From contig NZ_AP025494.1 in assembly GCF_024347515.1 (NCBI RefSeq), forward strand, positions 161,165-225,164: a stretch of 64,000 nucleotides of DNA, in the 5' to 3' direction. Source of the DNA: Vibrio gigantis (GTDB taxonomy: Bacteria; Pseudomonadota; Gammaproteobacteria; Enterobacterales; Vibrionaceae). Each line of letters opens with the position of its first letter. Within the stretch, counting starts at the first letter, position 1. Shown piece after piece: positions 38,015 to 48,150 of this stretch. The notes beneath the pieces are model-generated. The model saw only the letters and a program-made list of their open reading frames with translations, was not told the origin of the DNA and did not search any database. Both the position numbers and the translations under genes were made by a program.

Positions 38015-38938
38015 ATGACAAATGATGCTCTGAAACAAACGGTAGTGGCGAAGCCAGATAGGCTTTCGCAGATAGCGCAGTTGCCACAAGCAACCAGGGA
38101 TCGCATTGCTCACATCGATTTCACCTTATTGTTTAAGGGCGAAGCGGTACGGGCGGATTTAGTTGATCGCTTCAGCATTGCCGCTGCACAAGCAACGAAA
38201 GACTTCACAATGTACCGAGAGCTTGCACCAGGCAACATTGAGTATGACCAAAAGCTCAAGTTGCACAAGCGCGGTGAAGCATTTGAGCCCTTGTTCGACT
38301 ACGACGTTGTGAGAACGCTGGCGACGATTAGCCAAGGGTACGGAGATGGCTTTACTGGAAAGGTAAAACCACCGCTGGCTTGTGAAGCGCCTTATCACCT
38401 TAACAAGCCCAGTTTATCTATAGTGGCAAAAGTCACCGAGGCCATACACAAAGGCAAAGCCTTGAGTATCACCTATGTGTCGTTATCGAGCGGTGAAACC
38501 ACGCGTGAAATTGTGCCGCATACGCTGGTAGACAATGGCCTGCGTTGGCATGTTCGTGGTTTTGACCGCAAGCATAATGAGTTCCGTGACTTTGTGTTGA
38601 CCCGAATTAAAGCAGCGGGTGTGCTTGAAGATTCAAAGCTGTCTGAGGCTGAACTTGAAACTCAAGACCGACAATGGAACCGATTTGTAGAGCTTGAGTT
38701 AGTGCCGCATCCACGTATTGAGCACAGCGAAGCGATAGAGCTGGATTATGGCATGACGGGTGGCGTTCTAAAGGTTGAGATTAGAGCTGCAACCGCTGGC
38801 TATTTGCTTCGCCAATGGCATGTGGATTGTTCTACGGAACACTCATTAATGGGCTTTGAGTATCAGCTTTGGTTGCGTAACAGCCAAGCACTTTATGGTG
38901 TCACAAACTTAAATCTAGCGCCTGGCAGAACAAGTTAA
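38015..38938 (+). CDS. WYL-domain transcriptional regulator (BrxR/CapW-like)
   Basis: 307 residues. N-terminal winged-helix region (IAHIDFTLLFKGEAVRADLV; DRFSIAAAQATKDFTMYREL) followed by a WYL domain (GKALSITYVSLSSGETTREI; LRWHVRGFDRKHNEFRDFVL) and a WCX-like C-terminus. This arrangement is that of BrxR/CapW repressors placed in front of phage-defence operons. It probably controls the restriction operon that starts 113 bp downstream, possibly responding to nucleic acid or nucleotide ligands. Ligand is unknown. Confidence 0.85.
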   Translation: MTNDALKQTVVAKPDRLSQIAQLPQATRDRIAHIDFTLLFKGEAVRADLVDRFSIAAAQATKDFTMYRELAPGNIEYDQKLKLHKRGEAFEPLFDYDVVRTLATISQGYGDGFTGKVKPPLACEAPYHLNKPSLSIVAKVTEAIHKGKALSITYVSLSSGETTREIVPHTLVDNGLRWHVRGFDRKHNEFRDFVLTRIKAAGVLEDSKLSEAELETQDRQWNRFVELELVPHPRIEHSEAIELDYGMTGGVLKVEIRAATAGYLLRQWHVDCSTEHSLMGFEYQLWLRNSQALYGVTNLNLAPGRTS

Positions 38939-39051
38939 TCGAACGATGTAGCGTCCATTTAGGCGTTACATAAAGAACAAAATTTTAAATTTATAGTGAA
39001 GCCGTTGCAGCAACCTAGTGGGGTGCAACCAACACTGAACAGGAAAAGAAA

Positions 39052-41481
39052 ATGGATCATAGTGTACATAACAAGCTCATCTCATTTATCTGGAATATTG
39101 CCGACGACTGTTTACGGGATGTGTACGTTCGCGGTAAGTACCGTGATGTGATTTTACCTATGGTGGTATTGCGACGTTTAGATACGTTACTTGAACCCAC
39201 CAAAGAAGCCGTGCTTGAAGAGGTAAAGTTCCAAAAAGAAGAGATGCAAGCCACAGAGCTTGATGATGAACCATTGAAGGCTGCCAGTGGTTATGTCTTT
39301 TACAATACATCTAAATGGACGCTGAAATCCCTGTTCAACACCGCGACTAATAACCAACAGATATTACTCGCCAACTTTGAAGAGTACCTGCTTGGCTTTA
39401 GCGATAATGTCAAAGAGATCATTGAGTGCTTTAACCTCAAATCGCAAATTCGTCATATGGCCTCCAAGCAAGTCCTTCTTGATGTCGTCGAGAAGTTTGT
39501 TTCCCCCTATATCAACCTAACTCATGAAACGGTCGAAGACCCAGATGGCAACAAGATGCCAGCCCTTACCAACCTGGGTATGGGTTACGTGTTCGAAGAG
39601 TTGATCCGCAAGTTCAACGAAGAAAACAACGAAGAAGCAGGCGAACACTTCACGCCACGTGAAGTTATTGAACTGATGACGCACCTGGTGTTTGACCCAG
39701 TGAAAGACCAGTTGCCGCTTACCATGACAGTGTATGACCCTGCGTGTGGTAGCGGTGGTATGTTGACTGAATCTCAAAACTTCATTGAAGAGAAATATCC
39801 AAACGACAGCCGAGATGTTTACCTTTACGGCAAAGAGATCAACGACGAGACCTACGCGATTTGTAAATCGGACATGATGATCAAAGGTAACAACCCTGAG
39901 AACATCAAAGTAGGCTCAACCTTGTCTACCGATGAGTTTGCGGCTTCACGCTTTGACTTTATGTTGTCTAACCCGCCATACGGTAAGAGTTGGGCGTCTG
40001 AACAGAAGCACATTAAAGACGGCAGTGATGTGATTGACCCACGTTTTAAGGTTAGCCTGAAAGACTATTGGGGAAATCTCGAAGTGGTGGATGCCACGCC
40101 ACGTTCAAGTGATGGCCAGCTACTCTTCTTAATGGAAATGGTCAACAAGATGAAAGATCCGAGCATAAGCCCATTAGGCAGCCGGATTGCTTCTGTTCAT
40201 AATGGCTCATCGCTCTTTACCGGTGATGCGGGCGGTGGCGAAAGTAACATTCGTCGCTTTATCATTGAAAACGACATGCTAGATGCCATCGTTCAGTTAC
40301 CTAATAACCTGTTCTATAACACCGGTATTACCACTTACATTTGGGTGTTGAACAACAATAAGCCTGAGGCACGTAAAGGAAAGGTGCAGCTTATTGACGC
40401 CAGCTTGCTATACCGTAAGTTGCGTAAGAACTTAGGTAACAAAAACTGCGAATTTGCGCCTGAGCACATCACGGAAATCACCGATACTTACCTCGCGTGT
40501 GTGGACGTTGAAAGAGCACTTGATGCAAACAATGATCCTATCGGTATCGCCAGTAAGGTCTTTAGTAATGACGACTTTGGCTACTACAAAGTCACTATCG
40601 AGCGCCCAGATCGCCGCAAAGCCAAGTTCACTCAAGAAGCAATAGCTCCACTGCGTTTTGATAAGCAACTTAGTGAAGTGATGGAGTACGTGTACGCAGA
40701 GCACGGCGAACATGTTTACGAAAAAACAGGCTATGGTTCTGAAAAAAAACAGAGCTTCTTGAAATCCATTGAGAAGGACATTCTTTCTTGGTGTGAAGAT
40801 AACGACATCAGTCTCAATGCCAAGGCGAAGGCAAAACTGCTCGATGTGAAACACTGGCTGGCGCTTAAAGCATTGCTTGAAACGGCACAAACGCTGATGG
40901 GTGACATCGGTAGCATTGAATTTGATGACTTTAATAGCTTCAAAACCCTAGTTGATAAATCGCTAAAAGCCCATGCTATTAAGCTTTCAGCACCTGAGAA
41001 AAATGCCATCCTGAACGCGGTGAGCAGGTATGACGAAACCGCCAAGAAAGTGGTGAAAAAGATCGTTAAATTAACGGGTGATAAATTAAACGACCTGCTG
41101 GAGCGCTATGAGTGTGAAGTCGCTGACCTGCCAGATTTTGGTTATTACCCCGTTCCTACAACAGAAGGCGGTAAAAAAGGCGAGTTCATTACTTATGAGA
41201 CCAACTCAGACCTGCGAGACACAGAATCTGTCCCACTGAAGCAAAGCATCTACCAGTACTTCCTAGACGAGGTGAAACCGCATGTTGATGAAGCGTGGAT
41301 AAACCTAGATACGGTGAAAATTGGCTATGAAATCAGCTTCAATAAGTATTTCTATCTGCATAAGCCATTACGTAGTCTTGAAGAAGTAGCAACTGATATT
41401 ATTAACCTAGAGCAGAAGGCTGAGGGTTTGATTGCACAAATATTAGGCGTGAAAGTGGCGGAAGTTCAGGGAGAAGCCTAA
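39052..41481 (+). CDS. hsdM: Type I restriction-modification methyltransferase HsdM
   Basis: 809 residues with a good AGGAAAAG ribosome-binding site. SAM-binding motif I VYDPACGSGGMLTES (about 228-242) and catalytic motif IV MLSNPPYGKSW (about 303-313) mark an N6-adenine methyltransferase. N-terminal helical HsdM_N domain (LISFIWNIADDCLRDVYVRG) is present. The C-terminus carries about 270 residues beyond a classical 520-residue HsdM, mostly helical. Stop overlaps the hsdS ATG by 1 nt. Methylates the host recognition site with HsdS and forms the complex that HsdR joins. Confidence 0.93.
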   Translation: MDHSVHNKLISFIWNIADDCLRDVYVRGKYRDVILPMVVLRRLDTLLEPTKEAVLEEVKFQKEEMQATELDDEPLKAASGYVFYNTSKWTLKSLFNTATNNQQILLANFEEYLLGFSDNVKEIIECFNLKSQIRHMASKQVLLDVVEKFVSPYINLTHETVEDPDGNKMPALTNLGMGYVFEELIRKFNEENNEEAGEHFTPREVIELMTHLVFDPVKDQLPLTMTVYDPACGSGGMLTESQNFIEEKYPNDSRDVYLYGKEINDETYAICKSDMMIKGNNPENIKVGSTLSTDEFAASRFDFMLSNPPYGKSWASEQKHIKDGSDVIDPRFKVSLKDYWGNLEVVDATPRSSDGQLLFLMEMVNKMKDPSISPLGSRIASVHNGSSLFTGDAGGGESNIRRFIIENDMLDAIVQLPNNLFYNTGITTYIWVLNNNKPEARKGKVQLIDASLLYRKLRKNLGNKNCEFAPEHITEITDTYLACVDVERALDANNDPIGIASKVFSNDDFGYYKVTIERPDRRKAKFTQEAIAPLRFDKQLSEVMEYVYAEHGEHVYEKTGYGSEKKQSFLKSIEKDILSWCEDNDISLNAKAKAKLLDVKHWLALKALLETAQTLMGDIGSIEFDDFNSFKTLVDKSLKAHAIKLSAPEKNAILNAVSRYDETAKKVVKKIVKLTGDKLNDLLERYECEVADLPDFGYYPVPTTEGGKKGEFITYETNSDLRDTESVPLKQSIYQYFLDEVKPHVDEAWINLDTVKIGYEISFNKYFYLHKPLRSLEEVATDIINLEQKAEGLIAQILGVKVAEVQGEA

Positions 41482-42791
41482 TGGAAAGCATTACCTCAAC
41501 GCCGAAGTATGATCAATATATTGACTCGGGTTATGAGTGGATTGGCGAAATTCCACAGCATTGGGACTTGGTTAAGTTGGGCTCGTGCCTATCCCCAGTA
41601 TCGGTCAAAAACTGCCCTGAATTGCCACTGCTTTCGATAACACGCGAACAAGGTGTTATTGAGAGAGACGTGGATGATCAAGAGTCAAATCACAATTTTA
41701 TACCAGATGATCTTAGCGGCTATAAAAAGCTTGAGAAAGGTCAATTTGGTATGAATAAAATGAAAGCGTGGCAAGGTTCCTACGGTGTATCAAAGTTCAC
41801 TGGAATTGTAAGTCCTGCGTATTTTGTTTTTGATTTTACAAAGGCAATAAATCCTGAGTTTTTCAATTGGGCGATACGCAGTAAGTTATACGTATCGTTT
41901 TTTGGTAGTGCATCAGATGGTGTAAGGATTGGTCAGTGGGACCTTTCAAAAACACGGATGAAGGTGATTCCTTTTGTCCTGCCTTCAGAAGAAGAGCAGT
42001 CCCTAATTGCAAATTTTCTCGACAAGAAAACCACTCAAATTAACGATGCGATTGCTATTAAAGAGCAGCAAATTAGCCTGCTGAAAGAGCGTAAGCAGAT
42101 CATCATCCAACAGGCGGTGACCCAAGGTCTTGATCCCAATGTGCCTATGAAAGATTCCGGTGTGGATTGGATTGGTAAGATTCCAGCGCATTGGGAAGTT
42201 AGAAGAGCGAAGTATATTTTTAAAAAAGAAAACCGCCCTGTTAGGCTCGAAGACGATGTTGTTACATGTTTTAGGGATGGCCAGGTTACATTGCGGACTA
42301 ATAGGCGAACCGAAGGTTTTACATTTGCTACTAAGGAGCATGGTTATCAGGGGATCCGGAATGGAGATCTCGTTATTCATGCAATGGATGCATTTGCAGG
42401 AGCTATAGGCGTATCCGACTCTGACGGTAAATCAAGCCCAGTATATTCTGCATGTACCCCAGTAACAGGTGTGGAAGTTAATCCAAAATACTATGCACTT
42501 TATTTAAGAAACTTAGCGTTAGGTGGCTTTATTGAATCTTTAGCAAAAGGAATTCGTGAAAGGTCAACTGACTTTAGATATAAAGATTTTTCAGAGTTAT
42601 TTTTTCCTCTGCCAGATATCGAAACGCAAAATAAGGTGGTTTTAGAAATTGAAAAAAGTCACCGAGAAATTGATGGTGGCATTAGCGTTCTGACCAAGCA
42701 AATTGAAAAAATCAAGGAATACAAAACTTCCCTGATCAACAGCGCCGTGACAGGGAAAATAAAAATCACCCCAGAAATGGTTGAGCAATAG
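41481..42791 (+). CDS. hsdS: Type I restriction specificity subunit HsdS
   Basis: 436 residues with two half-subunits. Each starts with a similar segment: SGYEWIGEIPQHWDLVKLGS (residue 12 on) and SGVDWIGKIPAHWEVRRAKY (about 224 on). Each is followed by a variable target-recognition domain and a coiled-coil spacer (NFLDKKTTQINDAIAIKEQQ; EIEKSHREIDGGISVLTKQI). The specific DNA sequence recognised cannot be predicted here. It bridges HsdM and HsdR to DNA. Confidence 0.92.
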   Translation: MESITSTPKYDQYIDSGYEWIGEIPQHWDLVKLGSCLSPVSVKNCPELPLLSITREQGVIERDVDDQESNHNFIPDDLSGYKKLEKGQFGMNKMKAWQGSYGVSKFTGIVSPAYFVFDFTKAINPEFFNWAIRSKLYVSFFGSASDGVRIGQWDLSKTRMKVIPFVLPSEEEQSLIANFLDKKTTQINDAIAIKEQQISLLKERKQIIIQQAVTQGLDPNVPMKDSGVDWIGKIPAHWEVRRAKYIFKKENRPVRLEDDVVTCFRDGQVTLRTNRRTEGFTFATKEHGYQGIRNGDLVIHAMDAFAGAIGVSDSDGKSSPVYSACTPVTGVEVNPKYYALYLRNLALGGFIESLAKGIRERSTDFRYKDFSELFFPLPDIETQNKVVLEIEKSHREIDGGISVLTKQIEKIKEYKTSLINSAVTGKIKITPEMVEQ

Positions 42792-42800
42792 GATGCGATT

Positions 42801-43976
42801 ATGTTCACGGTAAATCATCAGACCAACAGGATCAGTCCTGTTAGGACAAAGAAGTTCAGTGAGTTGGGCTTTACTGAGCGCAAGCATCTTCAGGAATGGT
42901 TAGCACACGAGCCTTCCGCACTGGGTGAAGAGCTACTGATTATTCAAAAGGAGTTTGATGGCTTTGATGATACCCGTGAACGTTTAGATTTATTAGCACT
43001 GGATAAAGATGGCAACTTGGTCATTATTGAAAACAAGCTGGACGACAGTGGCCGAGATGTTGTGTGGCAGGCCCTTAAATATGCCTCTTACTGTGCCAGT
43101 TTAACCAAAGCGCAAATAGTTGAAATTTACCAACAGTATTTAGACCGCTATGAGCCTGTAACAGGAGAGGTTGACGTGTTAAATGCCCCTGCAAGTGCCG
43201 CTCTTAGTGCCAGTCAAAGAATATGTGAATTTTTGGATGCGCCCGATCTCGATGAGTTAAAGCTCAACCTGGGTAACAGCCAGCGTATTATGTTAGTTGC
43301 GGCAAACTTTCGCAAAGAAGTGACCAGCACCGCGCTGTGGTTATTGGGTCAAGGCATTAGCATTGCCTGCTTCAAAATCACGCCTTATTCACTGGGTGAA
43401 CAGCTACTGATTAATATTGACCAGATCATCCCAACGCCAGAAGCGAAAGAGTTGATGATCGGCATTAATGCCAAGGAAGCGGAAGAAAAAACCACCGAAG
43501 TGGTACTAAAAAACCGCCATACCGTGCGTCGCGAGTATTGGGAGCGTGCCTTAGAGGCGTTTCAGAAAAGCTCTTGCCAACTCTATAACAACATTAGCCC
43601 AAGCAAAGATCATTGGTTATCAGCAGGCTCAGGGCTAAGTGGATGTCCGTATAACCTGATATTTCTGCAAAAAGAGCTTCGAGTAGAGCTTTGGATCAGC
43701 CGTGGGGTTACCGAAGAGAATAAATACCTTTTTGACTTGTTGAGTCAGTCCAAACAGGACATTGAACATACTTTTGGTGCAGAACTTGAGTGGATGAGGC
43801 TGGATGAGAAGAAATCTTGCCGTATTCAGTTTTCGACCAAAGCTGATGGGTTTAACAAAGAGACTTGGCCCCAAGCGGTTGCGTGGCACTTAGAGCAGAT
43901 GACAAAGTTAGAAAAAGCCTTAAAAGGACCGCTGCAAAAAGCGGCTGAGGCAATGAAACAGAAGAATTTTGATTAA
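42801..43976 (+). CDS. DUF4268 / PD-(D/E)XK nuclease-like accessory protein
   Basis: 391 residues. The N-terminal domain has ERLDLLALDKDGNLVIIENK (about residues 55-80), the D...ExK active-site pattern of PD-(D/E)XK nucleases, followed by WQALKYASYCASLT. The C-terminal domain (YWERALEAFQKSSCQLYNNI; RVELWISRGVTEENKYLFDL) matches DUF4268. Similar proteins are frequently embedded in type I RM operons, but their role is not settled. It sits between hsdS and hsdR with short gaps, so it is co-expressed. Confidence 0.75.
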   Translation: MFTVNHQTNRISPVRTKKFSELGFTERKHLQEWLAHEPSALGEELLIIQKEFDGFDDTRERLDLLALDKDGNLVIIENKLDDSGRDVVWQALKYASYCASLTKAQIVEIYQQYLDRYEPVTGEVDVLNAPASAALSASQRICEFLDAPDLDELKLNLGNSQRIMLVAANFRKEVTSTALWLLGQGISIACFKITPYSLGEQLLINIDQIIPTPEAKELMIGINAKEAEEKTTEVVLKNRHTVRREYWERALEAFQKSSCQLYNNISPSKDHWLSAGSGLSGCPYNLIFLQKELRVELWISRGVTEENKYLFDLLSQSKQDIEHTFGAELEWMRLDEKKSCRIQFSTKADGFNKETWPQAVAWHLEQMTKLEKALKGPLQKAAEAMKQKNFD

Positions 43977-43990
43977 GGGAATTTACAATT

Positions 43991-46900
43991 ATGGTCAGTC
44001 AAACCAATGAACAAGCATTAGAGTCGGCCATTGAGAAATGTCTGGCTGGGATCAGTACTGAAGAGCTCAAAGAGGGGCTGAGTCAGCAGTCACTGGGTGC
44101 TGGATACTTCATTGGTGCTGCTAGTGACTTTAATATGCAATATGCCATTGATGAACGTTTTTTCTGGCAATTTCTGCAAAAGACACAAGAAGTAGAGTTG
44201 GCAAAACTGCAAAAGAACAACCCCTCAGATTGGCAGCGTAAGTTACTCGAACGATTTGACCGACTGATTAAGAAGCATGGCATTCTTCATTTGCTTAAGA
44301 AAGGGCTAAGCGTAGACGATGCTCATTTCAATTTGCTCTATCCAGCCCCTTTGGCAAGCAGTAGTGAGAAGGTAAAGCAAAACTTTGCAGATAACGTGTT
44401 TAGCTGTACTCGCCAAGTGCGCTATTCCATGGCAAATCCCCTACAAGAAATCGACATGGTATTGTTTATCAACGGAATACCATTGATAACGCTGGAGTTG
44501 AAGAACGCATGGACCGGGCAAACAGCACGTTATCACGGCCAAAAGCAGTATCGAGATGATCGAGATGCAACGCAAGCCTTGCTGACCTTTGGCCGCTGCC
44601 TAGTGCATATGGCGGTCGATACCGACGAAGTGTATATGACCACCAAGTTATCAGGTGGCAGTACCTTCTTCTTGCCGTTCAATAAAGGACACAATCTTGG
44701 ACAGGGTAATCCACCGAACCGCTCTTTTGACGGTATAGGGGGCCATAAAACGGCATACCTATGGCAAGAAGTATTCACTAAAGAAAGCTTGGCGAATATT
44801 ATTCAGCATTTTGTGCGTCTGGATGGGTCAAGCAAAGATCCATTACCAAAGCGAACCTTATTCTTTCCTCGATACCACCAATTGGATGTGGTGAGAAAAT
44901 TGGTAGACCATGCTGCCCAGCACGGTGTCGGTCAGACTTACTTAATTCAACACTCGGCTGGTTCAGGTAAGTCTAATTCGATTACCTGGGCAGCTTATCA
45001 GTTAATTGAAACCTATCCTGCTTCGACTGATGTAGCTGGTGGAAAAAGCCTGGAGCAGCCGTTATTTGACTCTGTAATTGTGGTTACCGATAGACGCTTA
45101 TTGGACAAGCAGCTGCGGGATAACATTAAAGAGTTTTCTGAAGTAAAGAACATTATTGCCCCGGCGAACAAGTCTTCTGAGCTTAAGCAGGCGCTGGAGA
45201 ATGGCAAAAAGATCATCATAACGACGATTCAGAAATTTCCGTTCATTATTGATGGTATCGCCGATCTCAGTGACAAGCGCTTTGCGGTGATCATCGATGA
45301 AGCACACAGCTCACAGTCTGGTTCGGCGCATGACAATATGAACCGAGCGATGGGCAAGTGTGAAATCGAAGAGGCCGAAGATGCCCAGGATAAAATCCTT
45401 CAGGCGATGAAATCGCGCAAGATGCGCGGGAATGCGTCGTACCTGGCATTTACAGCGACACCAAAAAACAGCACTTTAGAGAAATTTGGTCAACGCCAAG
45501 AAGATGGCTCTTTCAAGCCGTTTCACTTGTATTCGATGAAACAAGCCATTGAAGAAGGCTTCATCTTGGATGTCCTGGCAAATTATACGACGTACAAAAG
45601 TTATTATGAGATTGAGAAATCAATCGCTGATAACCCTGAGTTTGATACCAAAAAGGCGCAGAAAAAACTCAGAGCTTATGTAGAGCGAAGTCAGCAAACG
45701 ATTGATACCAAGGCAGAGATTATGCTGGAGCATTTTGTTCCACATGTCGTGAATGCGAAAAAGCTCAAAGGTAAAGGTAAGGGAATGGTGGTCACTCAAA
45801 ATATTGAGACGGCCATTCGATATTACAAAGCGATTAAGCGGATACTTGAGGAGCAAGGAAACCCGTTTAAAGTTGCCATTGCTTTCTCAGGAACCAAAGA
45901 AGTTGACGGTATTGAATATACCGAGGCAGATATTAATGGTTTTGCCGAGTCAGATACCAAAGATATGTTTGATACCGATGAGTATCGACTTTTAGTGGTT
46001 GCTAACAAGTATCTGACTGGGTTTGACCAGCCTAAGCTTTGCGCCATGTATGTGGACAAGAAGCTCGCCAGTGTCTTGTGTGTACAGACATTGTCTCGTC
46101 TCAATCGAAGTGCGCCAAAATGGGGTAAAAAAACTGAAGACCTGTTTGTTTTAGATTTTTTCAACTCGGTTGAAGATATTCAGTCAGCATTCGATCCTTT
46201 CTACACAGCAACGTCATTGTCGCAGGCTACAGATATAAACGTGCTGCACGAGTTGAAGGATGAAATGGACGATGTCGGTGTGTACGAGTGGTATGAAGTT
46301 GAAGACTTTGTGACGCGTTATTTCAAGAATGAAGACGCCCAGACACTCAGTCCAATCATTGATGTTGCAGCAGCACGGTTTGACCATGAGCTGGAGCTTG
46401 AAGCTGAAGCTAAAGTGGACTTTAAGATTAAAGCCAAGCAGTTCGTGAAAATCTATGGGCAGATGGCGTCTATCATGCCTTATGAAATGGTCAGCTGGGA
46501 AAAACTGTTTTGGTTCCTGAAGTTTTTAATACCGAAATTGAAAGTTGAAGATCCCGATGCAGATGCTATTGATGAGCTTCTCGATTCTGTCGATCTGAGT
46601 TCATACGGTTTGCAACGTGTGAAGCTTAACCACAGTATTAAGCTTAGTGACCAAGAAGCGGAGCTTGATCCTCAAAATCCGAACCCACGTGGGGCGCATG
46701 GCGGTGAAAAAGAAACTGACCCGCTGGATGAAATCATTCGCACATTTAATGAACGATGGTTCCAGGGCTGGAGTGCCACACCTGAAGAGCAAAAGGTTAA
46801 GTTCGTGAACATCGCTGAGAGTATCCGCAATCACCCAGATTTTGAATCTAAATACAAAAACAACCCAGATCCTCATAATCGAGATTTGGCCTTCGAAAAA

Positions 46901-47023
46901 ATGCTCAAGGAAATTATGCTGCAACGCCGTAAAGATGAACTTGAGCTCTACAAGTTGTTCGCAGGAGATTCAGCATTTAAAGCGTCGTGGACGCAAAGTA
47001 TGCAACGAATGGTAGGTATGTAG
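43991..47023 (+). CDS. hsdR: Type I restriction endonuclease/translocase HsdR
   Basis: 1,010 residues. Nuclease region with EIDMVLFINGIPLITLELKN (D...ExK, about 158-178). Walker A HSAGSGKSNSITWAAYQL (about 320-336), DEAH box FAVIIDEAHSSQSG (about 432-446), motif III AFTATPKNSTLEKFG, and motif VI VQTLSRLNRSAPKWG. HsdR translocates unmodified DNA and cleaves at a distance after complexing with HsdM2S. All main catalytic motifs are present, so restriction activity is expected. Confidence 0.93.
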   Translation: MVSQTNEQALESAIEKCLAGISTEELKEGLSQQSLGAGYFIGAASDFNMQYAIDERFFWQFLQKTQEVELAKLQKNNPSDWQRKLLERFDRLIKKHGILHLLKKGLSVDDAHFNLLYPAPLASSSEKVKQNFADNVFSCTRQVRYSMANPLQEIDMVLFINGIPLITLELKNAWTGQTARYHGQKQYRDDRDATQALLTFGRCLVHMAVDTDEVYMTTKLSGGSTFFLPFNKGHNLGQGNPPNRSFDGIGGHKTAYLWQEVFTKESLANIIQHFVRLDGSSKDPLPKRTLFFPRYHQLDVVRKLVDHAAQHGVGQTYLIQHSAGSGKSNSITWAAYQLIETYPASTDVAGGKSLEQPLFDSVIVVTDRRLLDKQLRDNIKEFSEVKNIIAPANKSSELKQALENGKKIIITTIQKFPFIIDGIADLSDKRFAVIIDEAHSSQSGSAHDNMNRAMGKCEIEEAEDAQDKILQAMKSRKMRGNASYLAFTATPKNSTLEKFGQRQEDGSFKPFHLYSMKQAIEEGFILDVLANYTTYKSYYEIEKSIADNPEFDTKKAQKKLRAYVERSQQTIDTKAEIMLEHFVPHVVNAKKLKGKGKGMVVTQNIETAIRYYKAIKRILEEQGNPFKVAIAFSGTKEVDGIEYTEADINGFAESDTKDMFDTDEYRLLVVANKYLTGFDQPKLCAMYVDKKLASVLCVQTLSRLNRSAPKWGKKTEDLFVLDFFNSVEDIQSAFDPFYTATSLSQATDINVLHELKDEMDDVGVYEWYEVEDFVTRYFKNEDAQTLSPIIDVAAARFDHELELEAEAKVDFKIKAKQFVKIYGQMASIMPYEMVSWEKLFWFLKFLIPKLKVEDPDADAIDELLDSVDLSSYGLQRVKLNHSIKLSDQEAELDPQNPNPRGAHGGEKETDPLDEIIRTFNERWFQGWSATPEEQKVKFVNIAESIRNHPDFESKYKNNPDPHNRDLAFEKMLKEIMLQRRKDELELYKLFAGDSAFKASWTQSMQRMVGM

Positions 47024-47041
47024 ATAGAAAGGAGCGATGGT

Positions 47042-48127
47042 TTGCTGAAGGCAGTCTCAGAGTTATTAGATGGGTCACCAGGCCTGAAAGGACGTCAAAT
47101 TGCCAAGGAGCTGGGGCTGGATAAGTCCCAAGTGAACTCGTTTCTTCACAAAAACCAGGATACGTTTGTGAAAAACTCAAATCATGAATGGAGCCTGATA
47201 CGGGCTCATCATGTGGAAATTGATTTCGCTACAGGTTGGATTGATGATAAAGCCTTTGAAAGTGCTATCGGTAAGCTTGCGTACCAAAAAGATGCAACAA
47301 AGGTAACATTTAAATTTGGCATCGATTGTAAGTTTTTGCTGATAGCATTAGCCCGTTTCCTTGCTCTGGCGAATCAGCTTACTGTGAATGGGAAGGATGT
47401 GGTGATGGATACTACAGCATGTCCTAATACTCACAGTTTTTTCAGCAGAAATGGCTTCTTTGATTATCTTAATCAAAGTGTCACTTGTCTTCCTGAAAGA
47501 CCCGTTTTGTCAGCTGCTAAAACTTATCGGGATAATAGCGATACCTTGGTCGAACTAGGAGAAATTGCACAGCCAACCCAAAACAAGGAGCTTGTAATTC
47601 GTTTGGGCGACAGGTTTGTTGAGCATTCTTCAGCTAGCTATTTCTTAGCGGCTAAGACTGTTTTTTCAGAGCTTGTAGGCAACGTTACTGATCACAGTGA
47701 ATCCAAAATACCGGGGCTAGCAGGTCTGCAAGTATATCGACCGTATAATAAACCAAAGCATATTCAAACAGTCATATCCGACTCTGGTTTAGGTATTGCC
47801 GCTACCTTGAGAACAACGTTACAAAGTGAACATCCGAAGTTATACGCACAGTTTTCAGCGGAAACTGCTGAGAATGATATTGCGCTCGTTCAAAAAGCTT
47901 TTACATCTGGTGAGGTTAGTCGCTTTGGTAAAGGCCGGGGGCTAGGCTTTAAGAGTAGTCGAGAGCACGCTAGTAAAGAGAAAGTTATCATTGTTATTAG
48001 GCAGCTAACTTTCTCATTGGCTTTGGAATACTCGAAGGGAAAACTCATCAATGTTTCTGAAGATCGGGGGTTGGTCCCTATCACAGGAACCCATATCTGT
48101 TTTGACTTCTATGTTGACAATTTCTGA
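47042..48127 (+). CDS. GHKL (histidine-kinase-type) ATPase with N-terminal helix-turn-helix
   Basis: 361 residues from a TTG with AGGAG upstream. Residues 1-40 (GLKGRQIAKELGLDKSQVNS) form a winged-helix-like DNA-binding motif. The C-terminal half is a HATPase_c fold: N box FSELVGNVTDHSES (about 208-221), G1 ISDSGLGI, G2 GRGLGFKSSREHA. No receiver or dimerisation histidine is evident. Such ATPases paired with STAS-like proteins recall anti-sigma kinase / anti-anti-sigma pairs (SpoIIAB/SpoIIAA type), suggesting a regulatory switch. It lies at the 3' end of the hsd run and is followed by the STAS-like gene. Confidence 0.7.
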   Translation: MLKAVSELLDGSPGLKGRQIAKELGLDKSQVNSFLHKNQDTFVKNSNHEWSLIRAHHVEIDFATGWIDDKAFESAIGKLAYQKDATKVTFKFGIDCKFLLIALARFLALANQLTVNGKDVVMDTTACPNTHSFFSRNGFFDYLNQSVTCLPERPVLSAAKTYRDNSDTLVELGEIAQPTQNKELVIRLGDRFVEHSSASYFLAAKTVFSELVGNVTDHSESKIPGLAGLQVYRPYNKPKHIQTVISDSGLGIAATLRTTLQSEHPKLYAQFSAETAENDIALVQKAFTSGEVSRFGKGRGLGFKSSREHASKEKVIIVIRQLTFSLALEYSKGKLINVSEDRGLVPITGTHICFDFYVDNF

Positions 48128-48150
48128 TAAATAGTGTCAACTTAAGCAGA
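48124..48150. promoter_or_regulatory. Operator-like dyad, site 1
   Basis: CTGATAAA-N10-TTAAGCAGA spans the ATPase stop codon and the first base of the STAS/wHTH start codon. 22 of 27 bases are identical to site 3 at 48791. Confidence 0.7.
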
